A stretch of DNA of 64,000 bases from NCBI GenBank assembly GCA_963817075.1, contig CAWFMT010000009.1, forward strand, positions 186,001 to 250,000, given 5' to 3'. The position numbers were made by a program, and so were the translations under genes. How positions within the stretch are numbered: position 1 is the stretch's first letter; every line of letters begins with the position of its first letter. This DNA is from DASPKM01 sp963817075. Lineage in GTDB: Bacteria > Bacteroidota > Bacteroidia > Chitinophagales > Chitinophagaceae. Of the stretch, positions 28,185-37,715 are shown piece after piece. The notes beneath the pieces are model-generated. The model was not told the DNA's origin. It did not search any database and saw only the letters and a program-made list of their open reading frames with translations.

Positions 28185-29067
28185 CTTTGGGAGACTGGGA
28201 ATTTTTCAATCTCTCAATGCATCGCTTCAAACTATCCTTCCATTCTGGAATTTTCAAATTGAATTGGGACTGAATTTTAGATTTGTCCAAAAGTGAATAT
28301 TGAGGCCGCTTTGCCGGTGTAGGATATTGACTCGAGGAGATAGGATTTACTTTACAATTGCTTCCTGATAATTCATTGATGGCAAGTGCAAATTCATACC
28401 AGGAGATCTCTCCTTCATTACTATAATTATAAATGCCAGCTGCATTTCCTCCCCCTGTTGAACTTATGATTTTCATGATAGCTTCTGCAAGGTCAGCCGC
28501 ATAAGTAGGAGAGCCAATTTGATCATCCACCACATTTAATGAATCCCTTTCCTTCATCAGCCGCAGCATAGTCTTTACGAAGTTGTTTCCGAATTCAGAA
28601 TACACCCAGGAAGTGCGAATGATTATGCTTTCAGGATTTACTGCACTCACTAACTTTTCTCCTTCCAGTTTTGACTCGCCATAATAATTTACCGGACTTG
28701 TTCTGTCACTCTCTTTGTATGGTTTTGATGAGGTGCCATCAAATACATAATCAGTAGAAATATGAATAAATGAGGTTGAGAATTCTTTACAGGCTTCTGC
28801 CAGGAAACCAGCGCCGAAAGCGTTTATCTTTCTAGCCGACTCTTTTTCAGATTCAGCCTTATCAACTGCGGTGTATGCTGCACAATTGATACAGTAACCC
28901 GGTTGGAATTCCTGGAATAAACTTTCAATTGAATCCTTATCGTCAATAGAAAGCGTATCTCTTCCTGCAAAAAAAAATCTGTAATTGCCAAACCTGGTCT
29001 CAAGTTGTCTGAGTTCCTGACCAAGTTGTCCGTTTGCGCCGGTGACTAAAATATTCGATGGGAACAT
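28180..29067 (-). CDS. rfbD: dTDP-4-dehydrorhamnose reductase (RfbD/RmlD)
   Basis: RmlD reduces dTDP-4-keto-L-rhamnose to dTDP-L-rhamnose, the last step of the pathway. The 295-aa protein shows the Rossmann motif GANGQLGQEL, HISTDYVFDG and the catalytic YGESK (Tyr/Lys). The frame is open back to 29142, but the ATG at 29067 (MFPSNILVTG) is at the family's start. It is the last gene of a seven-gene minus-strand operon, four bases after rfbC. Confidence 0.92.
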   Translation of the reverse strand: MFPSNILVTGANGQLGQELRQLETRFGNYRFFFAGRDTLSIDDKDSIESLFQEFQPGYCINCAAYTAVDKAESEKESARKINAFGAGFLAEACKEFSTSFIHISTDYVFDGTSSKPYKESDRTSPVNYYGESKLEGEKLVSAVNPESIIIRTSWVYSEFGNNFVKTMLRLMKERDSLNVVDDQIGSPTYAADLAEAIMKIISSTGGGNAAGIYNYSNEGEISWYEFALAINELSGSNCKVNPISSSQYPTPAKRPQYSLLDKSKIQSQFNLKIPEWKDSLKRCIERLKNSQSPKA

Positions 29068-29071
29068 AGCA

Positions 29072-29632
29072 TTACACTTCAAAAATAAATTCTGCCTTGT
29101 GATTGGCGAACGAAGCGTTTTGTAAATCCTTTTCTGACACAACTGCTTTATCTAACGGGACTTTCCAATCAATGTTCAGATCAGGATCATTATAAAGAAT
29201 TCCTCCTTCACTTTCCTTGGAATAGAATGCATCGCATTTATATAGGACTTCTGCATTTTCCGAGAGAACTGAAAACCCATGTGCAAATCCACCAGGCACA
29301 AGGAGCTGCTTCTTGTTATCAGAAGAAAGTTCAATGGAGTAATGACGACCATAAGTCTTAGAACCTTTTCTAATATCCACAACAACATCAAGTATCCTTC
29401 CAAGTAATACCCTTACAAGTTTAGTTTGAGCATGGGGCGGTGATTGAAAATGCAGCCCGCGAATTACCCCGTAAGTCGAACTTGATTGATTGTCCTGGAC
29501 AAACTTGATATCAATCCCTGCTTTTGAGAAAACATTTTCATTATAAGACTCAAAAAAATATCCGCGGTTGTCACCAAACACCTTCGGTTCATAAACCAGC
29601 AAGCCCTCAAAACCTGTGTCTGTAAATCCCAT
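29072..29632 (-). CDS. rfbC: dTDP-4-dehydrorhamnose 3,5-epimerase (RfbC/RmlC)
   Basis: RmlC epimerises dTDP-4-keto-6-deoxyglucose at C3 and C5. The 186-aa cupin shows the typical start (EGLLVYEPKVFGDNRGYFFES), the catalytic His in VIRGLHFQ and the conserved KLVRVL and DVVVDIRKGS strands. It sits between rfbB and rfbD in the pathway cluster. Confidence 0.94.
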   Translation of the reverse strand: MGFTDTGFEGLLVYEPKVFGDNRGYFFESYNENVFSKAGIDIKFVQDNQSSSTYGVIRGLHFQSPPHAQTKLVRVLLGRILDVVVDIRKGSKTYGRHYSIELSSDNKKQLLVPGGFAHGFSVLSENAEVLYKCDAFYSKESEGGILYNDPDLNIDWKVPLDKAVVSEKDLQNASFANHKAEFIFEV

Positions 29633-29692
29633 CTGATTAAGTCAAATTTTATCGATGAAAAAACAAGCCTGATGCATTAATAGCCCATTAAA

Positions 29693-30757
29693 TTAACGCT
29701 TTGCATATTGTTCTTCATAATAATGTTGATAATCGCCAGTAGTTACATGATTTACCCAATCTTCATTATTAAGATACCAATCAACTGTTTTCTCAAGGCC
29801 TTCTTCAAATTGAAGTGAAGGTTTCCATCCGAGTTCTTTATTCAACTTTGTTGCATCTATGGCATACCTGAGATCATGACCTGCACGGTCCTTCACAAAT
29901 GTGATGAGCTTCTCCGATGTTCCCTCAGGTCTACCTAATTTTTTATCCATGATCCTGCACATTAAACGTACCAAATCAATATTGGTCCATTCATTAAAGC
30001 CACCGACATTATATTTCTCTCCGATCTTACCCTCATGATAAATTAGATCAATTGCTCTTGCATGATCATCCACCCATAGCCAATCGCGCACATTTTCACC
30101 TTTACCATATACTGGCAAAGGCTTATTATTCCTGATATTGGTGATCATTAATGGGATCAGTTTTTCAGGGAAATGATGTGAGCCATAATTATTGGAACAA
30201 TTTGACATTTTTACGGGTAAGCCATAAGTATGGTGATAAGCCATTACAAAATGATCAGATGAAGCCTTTGAAGCGGAGTAAGGTGAACGTGGATCGTATG
30301 CTGTTTCCTCTGTAAAAAATCCTTCTTCTCCCAATGAACCATATACTTCATCTGTGGAAACATGGTAAAAAACCTTTCCATCCATTTCATTCTTCCATGC
30401 CCTTCTCGCCTCATTGAGAAGTACTGCTGTACCCAGCACGTTGGTTTTTACAAATGCCAGCGGGTCCAGGATCGATCTATCGACATGGCTTTCTGCCGCG
30501 AGATGAATAATTCCATCAAACTTGTACCTGCTAAACACTTCCTCTACTGCTGATTCATCTGTGATGTCAACCCGTTCAAATACATAATTTGGCTTCCTCT
30601 CTACATCGCGAAGGTTTTCAAGATTTCCTGCATAGGTTAGGAAGTCAAGGTTAACGATGAGATGATCCGGGTATTTGTTAACGAACAATCTGACCACATG
30701 CGAGCCAATAAATCCGGCACCGCCTGTAATTGCAATGGTTTTTGAAAATTTACTCAT
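29693..30757 (-). CDS. rfbB: dTDP-glucose 4,6-dehydratase (RfbB/RmlB)
   Basis: RmlB converts dTDP-glucose to dTDP-4-keto-6-deoxyglucose with bound NAD. The 354-aa protein has the NAD motif GGAGFIGSH, the VSTDEVYG motif with the Asp/Glu pair, and the catalytic YSASKASSDH. Its ATG overlaps the TAA of the upstream dehydrogenase gene (TAATG), implying coupled translation. The pathway's first enzyme, RfbA (thymidylyltransferase), is not in the window. Confidence 0.95.
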   Translation of the reverse strand: MSKFSKTIAITGGAGFIGSHVVRLFVNKYPDHLIVNLDFLTYAGNLENLRDVERKPNYVFERVDITDESAVEEVFSRYKFDGIIHLAAESHVDRSILDPLAFVKTNVLGTAVLLNEARRAWKNEMDGKVFYHVSTDEVYGSLGEEGFFTEETAYDPRSPYSASKASSDHFVMAYHHTYGLPVKMSNCSNNYGSHHFPEKLIPLMITNIRNNKPLPVYGKGENVRDWLWVDDHARAIDLIYHEGKIGEKYNVGGFNEWTNIDLVRLMCRIMDKKLGRPEGTSEKLITFVKDRAGHDLRYAIDATKLNKELGWKPSLQFEEGLEKTVDWYLNNEDWVNHVTTGDYQHYYEEQYAKR

Positions 30758-32037
30758 TATAGACTCCAGTATTTACGACTCTTTATTTTGTTCCTGTAAA
30801 TTCCTTTCAAATCTGCTATCAATCCATTTTCATGTGTAATGGATTTAAAATAATTATCGTCCAGGGCCAAATACTCAGAATGCGGAACTGTGATGATGAC
30901 TGCATCATATCCATTCTGTGCTTTCCTTATCACCTGAAGACCATATTCTTTCTGGACTTCTTCAGCCTCGGCATAGGGGTCTTCTACATCAACCTGAATA
31001 TTGAACGCCAATAATTCCTTTACAGTATCCACAATTTTTGAGTTCCTTATGTCACTCACATTCTCTTTGAATGTTACTCCTTTTACCAGCACTTTGGGGT
31101 CATTTGAGTTTTTTATCACGTAAGTGATCACTTTCCTTGCCACATATCTGGCCATGTCATCATTAATATACCGGGAAGAAGAGATCACTTTGGACTCATA
31201 TCCCAAAGCTGCCGCCTTGTATGTGAGATAATAAGGATCCACGCCAATGCAATGTCCGCCTACCAGACCTGGATGAAATTTTAAGAAATTCCATTTAGTG
31301 CCTGCCGCTTCTATTACATCATATGTATTTACGCCCATTCGGTCAAAAATCAAAGAAAGTTCGTTCATGAGTGCAATGTTGAGATCGCGTTGCGTGTTCT
31401 CAACTATTTTGCTTGCCTCTGCCACTTTAATTGTTGGTGCACGATGAACCCCGGCATCAACTACCATTTCATAAATACTGGCAATTTCATTTAGAGATTC
31501 TTCATCATTGCCTGAAACTACTTTAACTACAGTTTTAAGAGTGTGTTTCTTATCACCTGGATTAATTCTTTCGGGGGAGTATCCTAATTTAAAATCCTTA
31601 CCCATTTTCAAGCCTGAAACTTTTTCCAATATTGGCAAGCAATCTTCTTCTGTACATCCCGGGTAGGTTGTTGATTCGAATACTACATAATCACCCTTCT
31701 TAAGAACTTTTCCAACTGTTTCTGATGCGCTTAATAGGGGCTTTAGGTCAGGCACATTGTATTTATCTACGGGTGTAGGAACAGCGATGATGAAAAATGT
31801 AGCGTCCCTAAGTTTATCAATATCATCAGTGAATTCAATTTCGCAACCATCAAAAGCAAATGATTCAACTTCTTTACTTGGATCAATTTTTTTCCGCATC
31901 AATTCAATCCGGCTGGAATTAATATCAAATCCAATTACACAAATCTTTCTTGCAAATTCAAGTGCAATTGGAAGTCCAACATATCCAAGGCCAACTACGG
32001 CCAGCTTAGACTTTTTCTCAACTAATTCTTGATACAT
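30757..32037 (-). CDS. UDP-N-acetyl-sugar dehydrogenase (WbpO/TviB-like)
   Basis: A 426-aa nucleotide-sugar dehydrogenase of the UDP-GlcNAc/UDP-GalNAc type. It oxidises the C6 hydroxyl to a uronic acid using NAD. Hallmarks are VVGLGYVGLPIA, YSPERINPGDK, and the catalytic Cys in LVGGHCIGVDPYYL. The frame extends upstream to 32136 into the next gene, so I use the ATG at 32037, which precedes the dinucleotide-binding strand. Next to a DegT aminotransferase it suggests a modified amino-uronic acid for surface polysaccharide; the exact HexNAc is unknown. Confidence 0.88.
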   Translation of the reverse strand: MYQELVEKKSKLAVVGLGYVGLPIALEFARKICVIGFDINSSRIELMRKKIDPSKEVESFAFDGCEIEFTDDIDKLRDATFFIIAVPTPVDKYNVPDLKPLLSASETVGKVLKKGDYVVFESTTYPGCTEEDCLPILEKVSGLKMGKDFKLGYSPERINPGDKKHTLKTVVKVVSGNDEESLNEIASIYEMVVDAGVHRAPTIKVAEASKIVENTQRDLNIALMNELSLIFDRMGVNTYDVIEAAGTKWNFLKFHPGLVGGHCIGVDPYYLTYKAAALGYESKVISSSRYINDDMARYVARKVITYVIKNSNDPKVLVKGVTFKENVSDIRNSKIVDTVKELLAFNIQVDVEDPYAEAEEVQKEYGLQVIRKAQNGYDAVIITVPHSEYLALDDNYFKSITHENGLIADLKGIYRNKIKSRKYWSL

Positions 32038-32065
32038 ATTATTTTTCAATTTCTCAGTATGATCA

Positions 32066-33049
32066 TCATCCCCTGGACTCAAAAAATTTAGGTTGCTTAA
32101 ACCATTCTTCACGAGGAAGTTTTTTGAAATAATCAAAGGTTATTCGCAATCCTTCATCTCTTTTGATTTTAGGTTCCCAGCCCAAAAGTTTCCTGGCTTT
32201 GGTAATATCAGGTTGGCGCTGCTTGGGATCATCCACAGGAAGAGGCAGATAGGTGATCTTTACAGTATGGCCCGTAAGTTCAAGTATCTCCTCTGCAAAC
32301 TCTTTGAGGGTTATCTCATCCGGATTGCCAATGTTTACAGGCATTGAATAATCACTTAGAAGCAATCTGTAAATTCCTTCTACGAGATCATCTACATAGC
32401 AGAATGAACGTGTCTGGCTTCCATCACCAAATACCGTCAGGTCTTCACCCCTCAATGCCTGTCCAACAAATGCAGGCAGCGCACGGCCATCATTCAATCT
32501 CATCCTGGGACCATAGGTATTGAAAATTCTCACAATTCTTGTTTCAACCCCATGAAAACTATGATAAGCCATGGTGATGGCTTCCATATAGCGTTTCGCC
32601 TCATCATAAACACCTCTGGGTCCAACAGGATTAACATTCCCCCAATACTCTTCAGTTTGTGGATGTACCTGCGGGTCACCGTATACTTCGCTTGTAGAAG
32701 CAACAAGAATCCTGGCTTTTTTATTTTTTGCAAGTCCCATACAATTATGGGTACCCATTGCACCAACCTTCAATGTTTGAATTGGGATTTTCAGGTAATC
32801 TATCGGACTTGCAGGAGATGCAAAATGGAGGATGTATTTCAACTCGCCTGGAATTGAAATAAATTTAGTGATATCGTGATGATAAAATTCGAATTGAGGA
32901 AGCGGAAACAGGTGCTGAATGTTGTTAAGGTCCCCCGTTATCAGATTATCCATTCCAATAACATGAAAACCTTCCTTAATAAATCGATCGCATAAATGTG
33001 AACCCAGGAAACCGGCAGCACCGGTGATTAGTACCCTTTCTCGTTCCAT
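32066..33049 (-). CDS. UDP-glucuronate decarboxylase (UDP-xylose synthase)
   Basis: This 327-aa short-chain-dehydrogenase-type enzyme converts UDP-glucuronate to UDP-xylose. It shows GAAGFLGSHLCDRF, HFASPASPIDY, STSEVYGDP and the catalytic YDEAKRY, a pattern specific to the UXS family. It lies directly downstream of UDP-glucose dehydrogenase, its substrate supplier, with five bases between genes. Confidence 0.92.
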   Translation of the reverse strand: MERERVLITGAAGFLGSHLCDRFIKEGFHVIGMDNLITGDLNNIQHLFPLPQFEFYHHDITKFISIPGELKYILHFASPASPIDYLKIPIQTLKVGAMGTHNCMGLAKNKKARILVASTSEVYGDPQVHPQTEEYWGNVNPVGPRGVYDEAKRYMEAITMAYHSFHGVETRIVRIFNTYGPRMRLNDGRALPAFVGQALRGEDLTVFGDGSQTRSFCYVDDLVEGIYRLLLSDYSMPVNIGNPDEITLKEFAEEILELTGHTVKITYLPLPVDDPKQRQPDITKARKLLGWEPKIKRDEGLRITFDYFKKLPREEWFKQPKFFESRG

Positions 33050-33054
33050 TTGGT

Positions 33055-34389
33055 TTATTTATGGGCCACCCCATTGGTTGGTATTGCTATCGCCCTTCCT
33101 ACGCTTTCGTAGTAAAACCCTAATTCCCTGATAGCTGCTGTTTCAAAAAGATTACGACCGTCAAATATCACCTTATTTTTCAAGGCAGTGACTATTTTCA
33201 GGAAGTTTGGAGTTCGAAACTCATTCCACTCCGTTGCAATGATCAATGCATCTGCATCGTGCAAACAATCATATTGGTTTTCTGCATACATGACCTTATC
33301 GCCCAATATAATTTTTACATTCTCCATTGCTTCGGGATCATAAACACATAAAGATGCTCCTTCAGAAAGCAATACTTCAATGATCTCCAAAGCCGGAGCT
33401 TCACGAATATCATCAGTATTAGGCTTGAAGGCAAGACCCCATAAAGCAAATCTTTTTCCTTTCAAACTGCCTCCGAAGTATTTTCTGATCTTAGGTAATA
33501 GTGATAATTTTTGATTTTCATTCACCTCCATCACAGACTTCAGGATCTTGAAATCATAAGCAACTTCATTGGAAGATTTCACAAGCGCCTGCACGTCCTT
33601 TGGAAAACAGCTTCCGCCATATCCAATTCCAGGGAACAAAAATCTTTTCCCAATTCTGTCGTCACTTCCAATACCTCTTCTTATCATATCCACATCCGCT
33701 CCCAATCTTTCACACAACTGCGCAATCTCATTCATGAATGAGATCTTGGTTGCAAGGAAAGAATTGGCGGCATATTTGGTCAATTCTGCACTGCGTTCGT
33801 CCATAAAGATGACGGGATTTCCCTGCCTAACAAAGGGCGAATAGAGATCACCCATTATCTTCTTGGCTCTTTCTGAAGAGGTTCCTATCACTACACGGTC
33901 GGGTTTCATGAAATCCTCTACTGCCACTCCTTCCCTGAGGAATTCAGGATTGGAGACCACATCAAATTCTCCTCTATAATTTTTTGCGATAGCGTTATAA
34001 ACTTTTTCTGCTGTCCCAACAGGAACAGTGCTCTTATCTACGATGACTTTATAATCTGTAATGATTTTGCCCAGATCATCGGCTACTCCGAGAACATATT
34101 TGAGGTCCGCCGATCCATTTTCACCAGGTGGCGTTGGCAAGGCAAGAAATATGATGATTGCATCTTTGACACCTTCCTCAAGGGAGGTAGTGAACCGAAG
34201 ACGTTCTTCCCGTTGATTTCGGACAAATAATTTTTCGAGACCGGGTTCATAGATGGTAATTTGACCGTTGGTAAGCTTATCAATCTTTTCCTTATCGATA
34301 TCAACACAGGTTACATCATTACCAGTTTCAGCAAAACAGGTTCCGGTCACAAGACCAACATAACCTGTTCCAACCACTGCAATTTTCAT
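33055..34389 (-). CDS. ugd: UDP-glucose 6-dehydrogenase
   Basis: Ugd makes UDP-glucuronate from UDP-glucose with two NAD. The 444-aa protein has VVGTGYVGLVTG at the start, NPEFLREGVA, and the catalytic Cys in GIGYGGSCFPKD; the GFAFK-like site appears as ALWGLAFKPNTDD. With the neighbouring decarboxylase it gives a UDP-glucose to UDP-xylose branch. Confidence 0.95.
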   Translation of the reverse strand: MKIAVVGTGYVGLVTGTCFAETGNDVTCVDIDKEKIDKLTNGQITIYEPGLEKLFVRNQREERLRFTTSLEEGVKDAIIIFLALPTPPGENGSADLKYVLGVADDLGKIITDYKVIVDKSTVPVGTAEKVYNAIAKNYRGEFDVVSNPEFLREGVAVEDFMKPDRVVIGTSSERAKKIMGDLYSPFVRQGNPVIFMDERSAELTKYAANSFLATKISFMNEIAQLCERLGADVDMIRRGIGSDDRIGKRFLFPGIGYGGSCFPKDVQALVKSSNEVAYDFKILKSVMEVNENQKLSLLPKIRKYFGGSLKGKRFALWGLAFKPNTDDIREAPALEIIEVLLSEGASLCVYDPEAMENVKIILGDKVMYAENQYDCLHDADALIIATEWNEFRTPNFLKIVTALKNKVIFDGRNLFETAAIRELGFYYESVGRAIAIPTNGVAHK

Positions 34390-34408
34390 GATTCTGTTTT
34401 TGTAGGGT

Positions 34409-35542
34409 TTAGGCTTTGTTGACGAATTCCAAAACTTTGGAACTAATCAATTCCAATTGCTCATTATCCAGTTCGGTATGCATCGGAAGAGAAATCACAC
34501 GTTCGGTCAACCAGTCGGTAATTCCAAGCGAATAGTTGCCTCCTCCAAATGCTTCAAACATTTTTTGACGATGAGCTGGTACGGGATAATAGATCATGGA
34601 AGGAATATTATGTCCGGCAAGGAACTCATGGAGTCCATTCCGGTCAACGCCTTCCACTAAAATGGTATATTGATGAAATACATGTTTGCTATAGCTTGCC
34701 CGGTAGGGTGTCGTGATTTTTTCGTGGTTAGCAAAGGCCTTATCGTAAAAATCAGCTACCTGGCGTCTCGCATCAATATATTCATCCATATGGCTAAGTT
34801 TGATTTTAAGCACAGCAGCCTGAACAGTATCCAGTCGGCTATTGCACCCAACCAAATCATGGTAATAACGCTTACTTTGACCGTGATTGGCTATCATTCT
34901 TAACTTGTTAGCTAACGAATCGTCATCTGTAAATATTGCACCTCCATCACCGAAGCAGCCCAGATTCTTTGAAGGAAAAAAGGAAGTTGTTCCAATTTGA
35001 CCCATTGTTCCGCTCTTCTTTTTAGAACCATTTGCGAACGTGTAATCTGACCCAATTGCCTGCGCGGTATCCTCAATCACAAAAAGATCGTGCTCTTTTG
35101 CGATGCTGAGAATTTCTTCCATCTGACAGGTTTGACCATAAAGATGAACCGGGACGATAGCCTTGGTTTTTGGTCCGATTGCCTTTCTCATTGCTTCCGG
35201 ATCCATACAAAACGTTTTTGGATCCACTTCTACAAATACAGGCTTGAGCCTCAGAAGGGCAATTACTTCTGTAGTAGCAACATAGGTAAAAGAGGGAGTG
35301 ATAACTTCATCGCCTGGCTTTAGATCCAACGCCATCATTGCAATTTGCAATGCGTCAGTTCCATTTGCACAAGGGATGACGTGTCGACAGCCTAAATAAG
35401 AAGAAAGACTATTTGTAAAATCTGTGACTTCTGAACCATTAATAAACGCAGCCCTGTCAATTACATGCTGAATTGCGGCATCTATTTGCGGCTTTATTTT
35501 AGCATACTGCGATTTCAGATCCACCATTTGAATAGCTCGCAT
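34409..35542 (-). CDS. DegT/DnrJ/EryC1/StrS family aminotransferase
   Basis: A 377-aa PLP-dependent sugar aminotransferase. The PLP-binding Lys lies in SFFPSKNLGCFGDGGA; other family marks are GTDALQIAMMAL and EDTAQAIGSDY. It resembles WbpE-type enzymes that aminate a keto-uronic acid or keto-sugar; the true substrate is inferred from the neighbouring dehydrogenase genes. It is the first gene of the nucleotide-sugar operon; a promoter-like ATTG-N19-TAGGTTTG lies upstream. A second in-frame Met is six residues in. Confidence 0.9.
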   Translation of the reverse strand: MRAIQMVDLKSQYAKIKPQIDAAIQHVIDRAAFINGSEVTDFTNSLSSYLGCRHVIPCANGTDALQIAMMALDLKPGDEVITPSFTYVATTEVIALLRLKPVFVEVDPKTFCMDPEAMRKAIGPKTKAIVPVHLYGQTCQMEEILSIAKEHDLFVIEDTAQAIGSDYTFANGSKKKSGTMGQIGTTSFFPSKNLGCFGDGGAIFTDDDSLANKLRMIANHGQSKRYYHDLVGCNSRLDTVQAAVLKIKLSHMDEYIDARRQVADFYDKAFANHEKITTPYRASYSKHVFHQYTILVEGVDRNGLHEFLAGHNIPSMIYYPVPAHRQKMFEAFGGGNYSLGITDWLTERVISLPMHTELDNEQLELISSKVLEFVNKA

Positions 35543-35566
35543 AATCTTCTAGTGGTTAAGAGGCCG

Positions 35567-35597
35567 CAAACCTACTCCAAAATTGTGGTTTGACAAT
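35567..35597 (-). promoter_or_regulatory. Candidate promoter of the nucleotide-sugar operon
   Basis: Minus-strand ATTG (35594-35597), 19 bases, then TAGGTTTG (35567-35574), 25 bases before the DegT-gene ATG. Spacing and sequence fit the Bacteroidota consensus. Confidence 0.55.
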
Positions 35598-35633
35598 ACA
35601 ACAAAGCGGTTACCTATACAATTTCAAACGCTA

Positions 35634-35641
35634 TACTTTTG
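35634..35641 (+). promoter_or_regulatory. Candidate waaA -7 element (TACTTTTG)
   Basis: Matches TAnnTTTG, 17 bases before the GTG at 35658; supports that GTG over earlier TTG starts. No clear -33 box. Confidence 0.45.
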
Positions 35642-35657
35642 CACCAATTTTGAAAAA

Positions 35658-36965
35658 GTGAATCTGCTGGTTTATAATATATTCCTACGTGCTTATAAGA
35701 TTGCTCTAAGGGCAGTATCTCCCTGGAATCTTAAGGCCAGACTATGGCTGAACGGACGAAAAGGATTGATGGAAAGAATAAGAATTGCAATGGAGAATGA
35801 AACACTTCCTGTTGTGTGGATGCATTGCGCCTCCCTGGGAGAGTTTGAACAGGGCCGCCCGGTTTTGGAAAAAATAAGAAAGCAGTTTCCTAAATATAAA
35901 TTTTTGGTTACTTTTTTTTCACCCTCTGGCTATGAAGTAAGGAAGACTCATTCCGGACTTGACTATGTATTTTATTTGCCACCTGATTCTGCCTCAACTG
36001 CCAGTGAATTCATATCAATCGTTAAGCCAAGGCTTGTCCTTTGGATCAAATACGATTACTGGTATTATTATCTTAAGGAGTTGAAGAGATTGAATGTTCC
36101 TCTACTGCTGATTAGTGGATTGTTTTGGAAAGACCAGGTTTTCTTCAGGTGGTATGGGGGTCTCCAAAGAGCCATGCTTGAGTGCTTCACCCATTTTTTT
36201 GTGCAGACTGAGGGTTCTGAGCATAGACTGCAAAAATTAGGATTTTCAAATGTTGCTGCCAGCGGAGACACCAGGTTTGACCGGGTAATTGAGATTGCCG
36301 AAAACTTTAATTCCATTCCAATTGTAGAACAGTTCTGCGGAAACAATCAGGTAATAGTTGCAGGCAGCACCTGGGAGGAGGATGAGGAAGAAATCGATCA
36401 CTTCGCAAACACGAGATCTGATATCAGATTCATAATTGCCCCGCATGAAATTGATGAGGAGTCATTGAAGGATACTGAACGACTTTTCCATCGAACCATT
36501 AGATATTCAGAATTAACAGCAGGATATAAGAAGCCTTATGTTGGTGAAAAATTAATTAGAGATAAATCAGGAAAAGAAAATGAATTATTGATGCCCAATG
36601 TTCTGATCGTTGATAATATCGGTCTTCTTTCAAGGTTATATCATTACGCCACAATTGCATATGTGGGCGGAGGATTTGGAGACGATGGAGTGCATAATGT
36701 TTTAGAGGCTGCTGTCTACGGACGCCCGGTTATTTTTGGGCCAGTATATGATAAATATGTAGAAGCTGTTGAACTTGTAGGAAGTGGAGGGGGGTTTTCA
36801 ATAGAGAATGCATTGGAAGCTGAAGAATTATTCGGGGATCTACTGAATGACGGGGAGGAGTATAAAAAAGCGGCAGATGCAGCCAGGGAATATGTGCATT
36901 CCAGAAGGGGAGCTACAGAAAAGATAATTCAGTTCATTCAGGAGAATCGTCTTCTTACCAACTGA
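35658..36965 (+). CDS. waaA: 3-deoxy-D-manno-octulosonic acid transferase (WaaA/KdtA)
   Basis: WaaA transfers Kdo from CMP-Kdo to lipid A precursor at the inner membrane. The protein opens with an N-terminal helix, then MHCASLGEFEQGRPVLE containing the catalytic Glu, and ends with a GT-B donor site (AGSTWEEDEE, YVGGGFGDDGVHNVLEAA). No ATG fits; the frame is open from a TTG at 35583, but GTG at 35658 (VNLLVYN) aligns with the family start and gives 435 aa. Divergent from the sugar operon; its 3' end overlaps the next minus-strand gene by 28 bases. Confidence 0.93.
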   Translation: MNLLVYNIFLRAYKIALRAVSPWNLKARLWLNGRKGLMERIRIAMENETLPVVWMHCASLGEFEQGRPVLEKIRKQFPKYKFLVTFFSPSGYEVRKTHSGLDYVFYLPPDSASTASEFISIVKPRLVLWIKYDYWYYYLKELKRLNVPLLLISGLFWKDQVFFRWYGGLQRAMLECFTHFFVQTEGSEHRLQKLGFSNVAASGDTRFDRVIEIAENFNSIPIVEQFCGNNQVIVAGSTWEEDEEEIDHFANTRSDIRFIIAPHEIDEESLKDTERLFHRTIRYSELTAGYKKPYVGEKLIRDKSGKENELLMPNVLIVDNIGLLSRLYHYATIAYVGGGFGDDGVHNVLEAAVYGRPVIFGPVYDKYVEAVELVGSGGGFSIENALEAEELFGDLLNDGEEYKKAADAAREYVHSRRGATEKIIQFIQENRLLTN

Positions 36966-37678
36966 TAAAATTGCTTTACAGTTGAATTCTCTTCATTCCA
37001 GGCCAACTTGATCTTTAATTCTCTGTTGATCCAGTATTCAGCCTCAGGAAGAATGCGAAAACCATTGATGGTTTTCAAACTACGTTCATACATGGTTTCA
37101 TCACCACGGAAAAGTTCGTTGAGGAATACAAATCGATCATTGACGCCAATACCCTTTTTAAGATCACGAAGAGGATGTTCTGTCAATAAATGACCAAATT
37201 CAGTCTTGTCCTCTCTTAGTCGATCATTCACTGATGCTCCATTAGATCCCATGATATCATTTAGTTCACGACCAGATTGCTGATGGGCAAGTGTAGGAAT
37301 TTCCTGTAATGGGTCAAAAAGCCATCCACTTTGGTCTGGTTTACGTGCTGGGTGCACACCATTTTTTTCGACAGGCTTGACTACCTCTTCTTCGATTTCT
37401 GCCAATTCTTCTATTACAGGAGGCGCATATTTAACGTGTTGGTCAGTTATTTCCTGGGCAACAACAGATTTCATGCCCGCAGGCATCATAACAGATACCT
37501 TTCCGGAGTTTCGGTGTCCATTTGTAGGAGAAGCCTTGCTTGAAAGTTCAGATTCAATCAGGCGAACCGTGAGCAGCATCTGATCTGCAGGAACATTTTC
37601 TTGGAATTGTTCCTTTAATTTGTGAATCAATGAAGAGAGGCGTTCCATCAGGAGCGAATTTAGATTGACCAGATGCAT
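36938..37678 (-). CDS. Conserved hypothetical protein (Bacteroidota type)
   Basis: I recognise no domain. The ~246-aa product has an N-terminal helix (MERLSSLIHKLKEQF), a low-complexity acidic middle (EELAEIEEEVVKPV) and a C-terminal helical part (KKGIGVNDRFVFLNELFRG). This last part gives a soluble helical impression; there is no signal peptide. Start is either the ATG at 37678 or at 37648; the TTG at 37690 is less likely. It converges on waaA with a 28-base overlap and is divergent from tdk. Confidence 0.6.
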   Translation of the reverse strand: MHLVNLNSLLMERLSSLIHKLKEQFQENVPADQMLLTVRLIESELSSKASPTNGHRNSGKVSVMMPAGMKSVVAQEITDQHVKYAPPVIEELAEIEEEVVKPVEKNGVHPARKPDQSGWLFDPLQEIPTLAHQQSGRELNDIMGSNGASVNDRLREDKTEFGHLLTEHPLRDLKKGIGVNDRFVFLNELFRGDETMYERSLKTINGFRILPEAEYWINRELKIKLAWNEENSTVKQFYQLVRRRFS

Positions 37679-37715
37679 AAAGTTAGCCAATATTTGAAAG
37701 TGTTTAGTTAATTAT

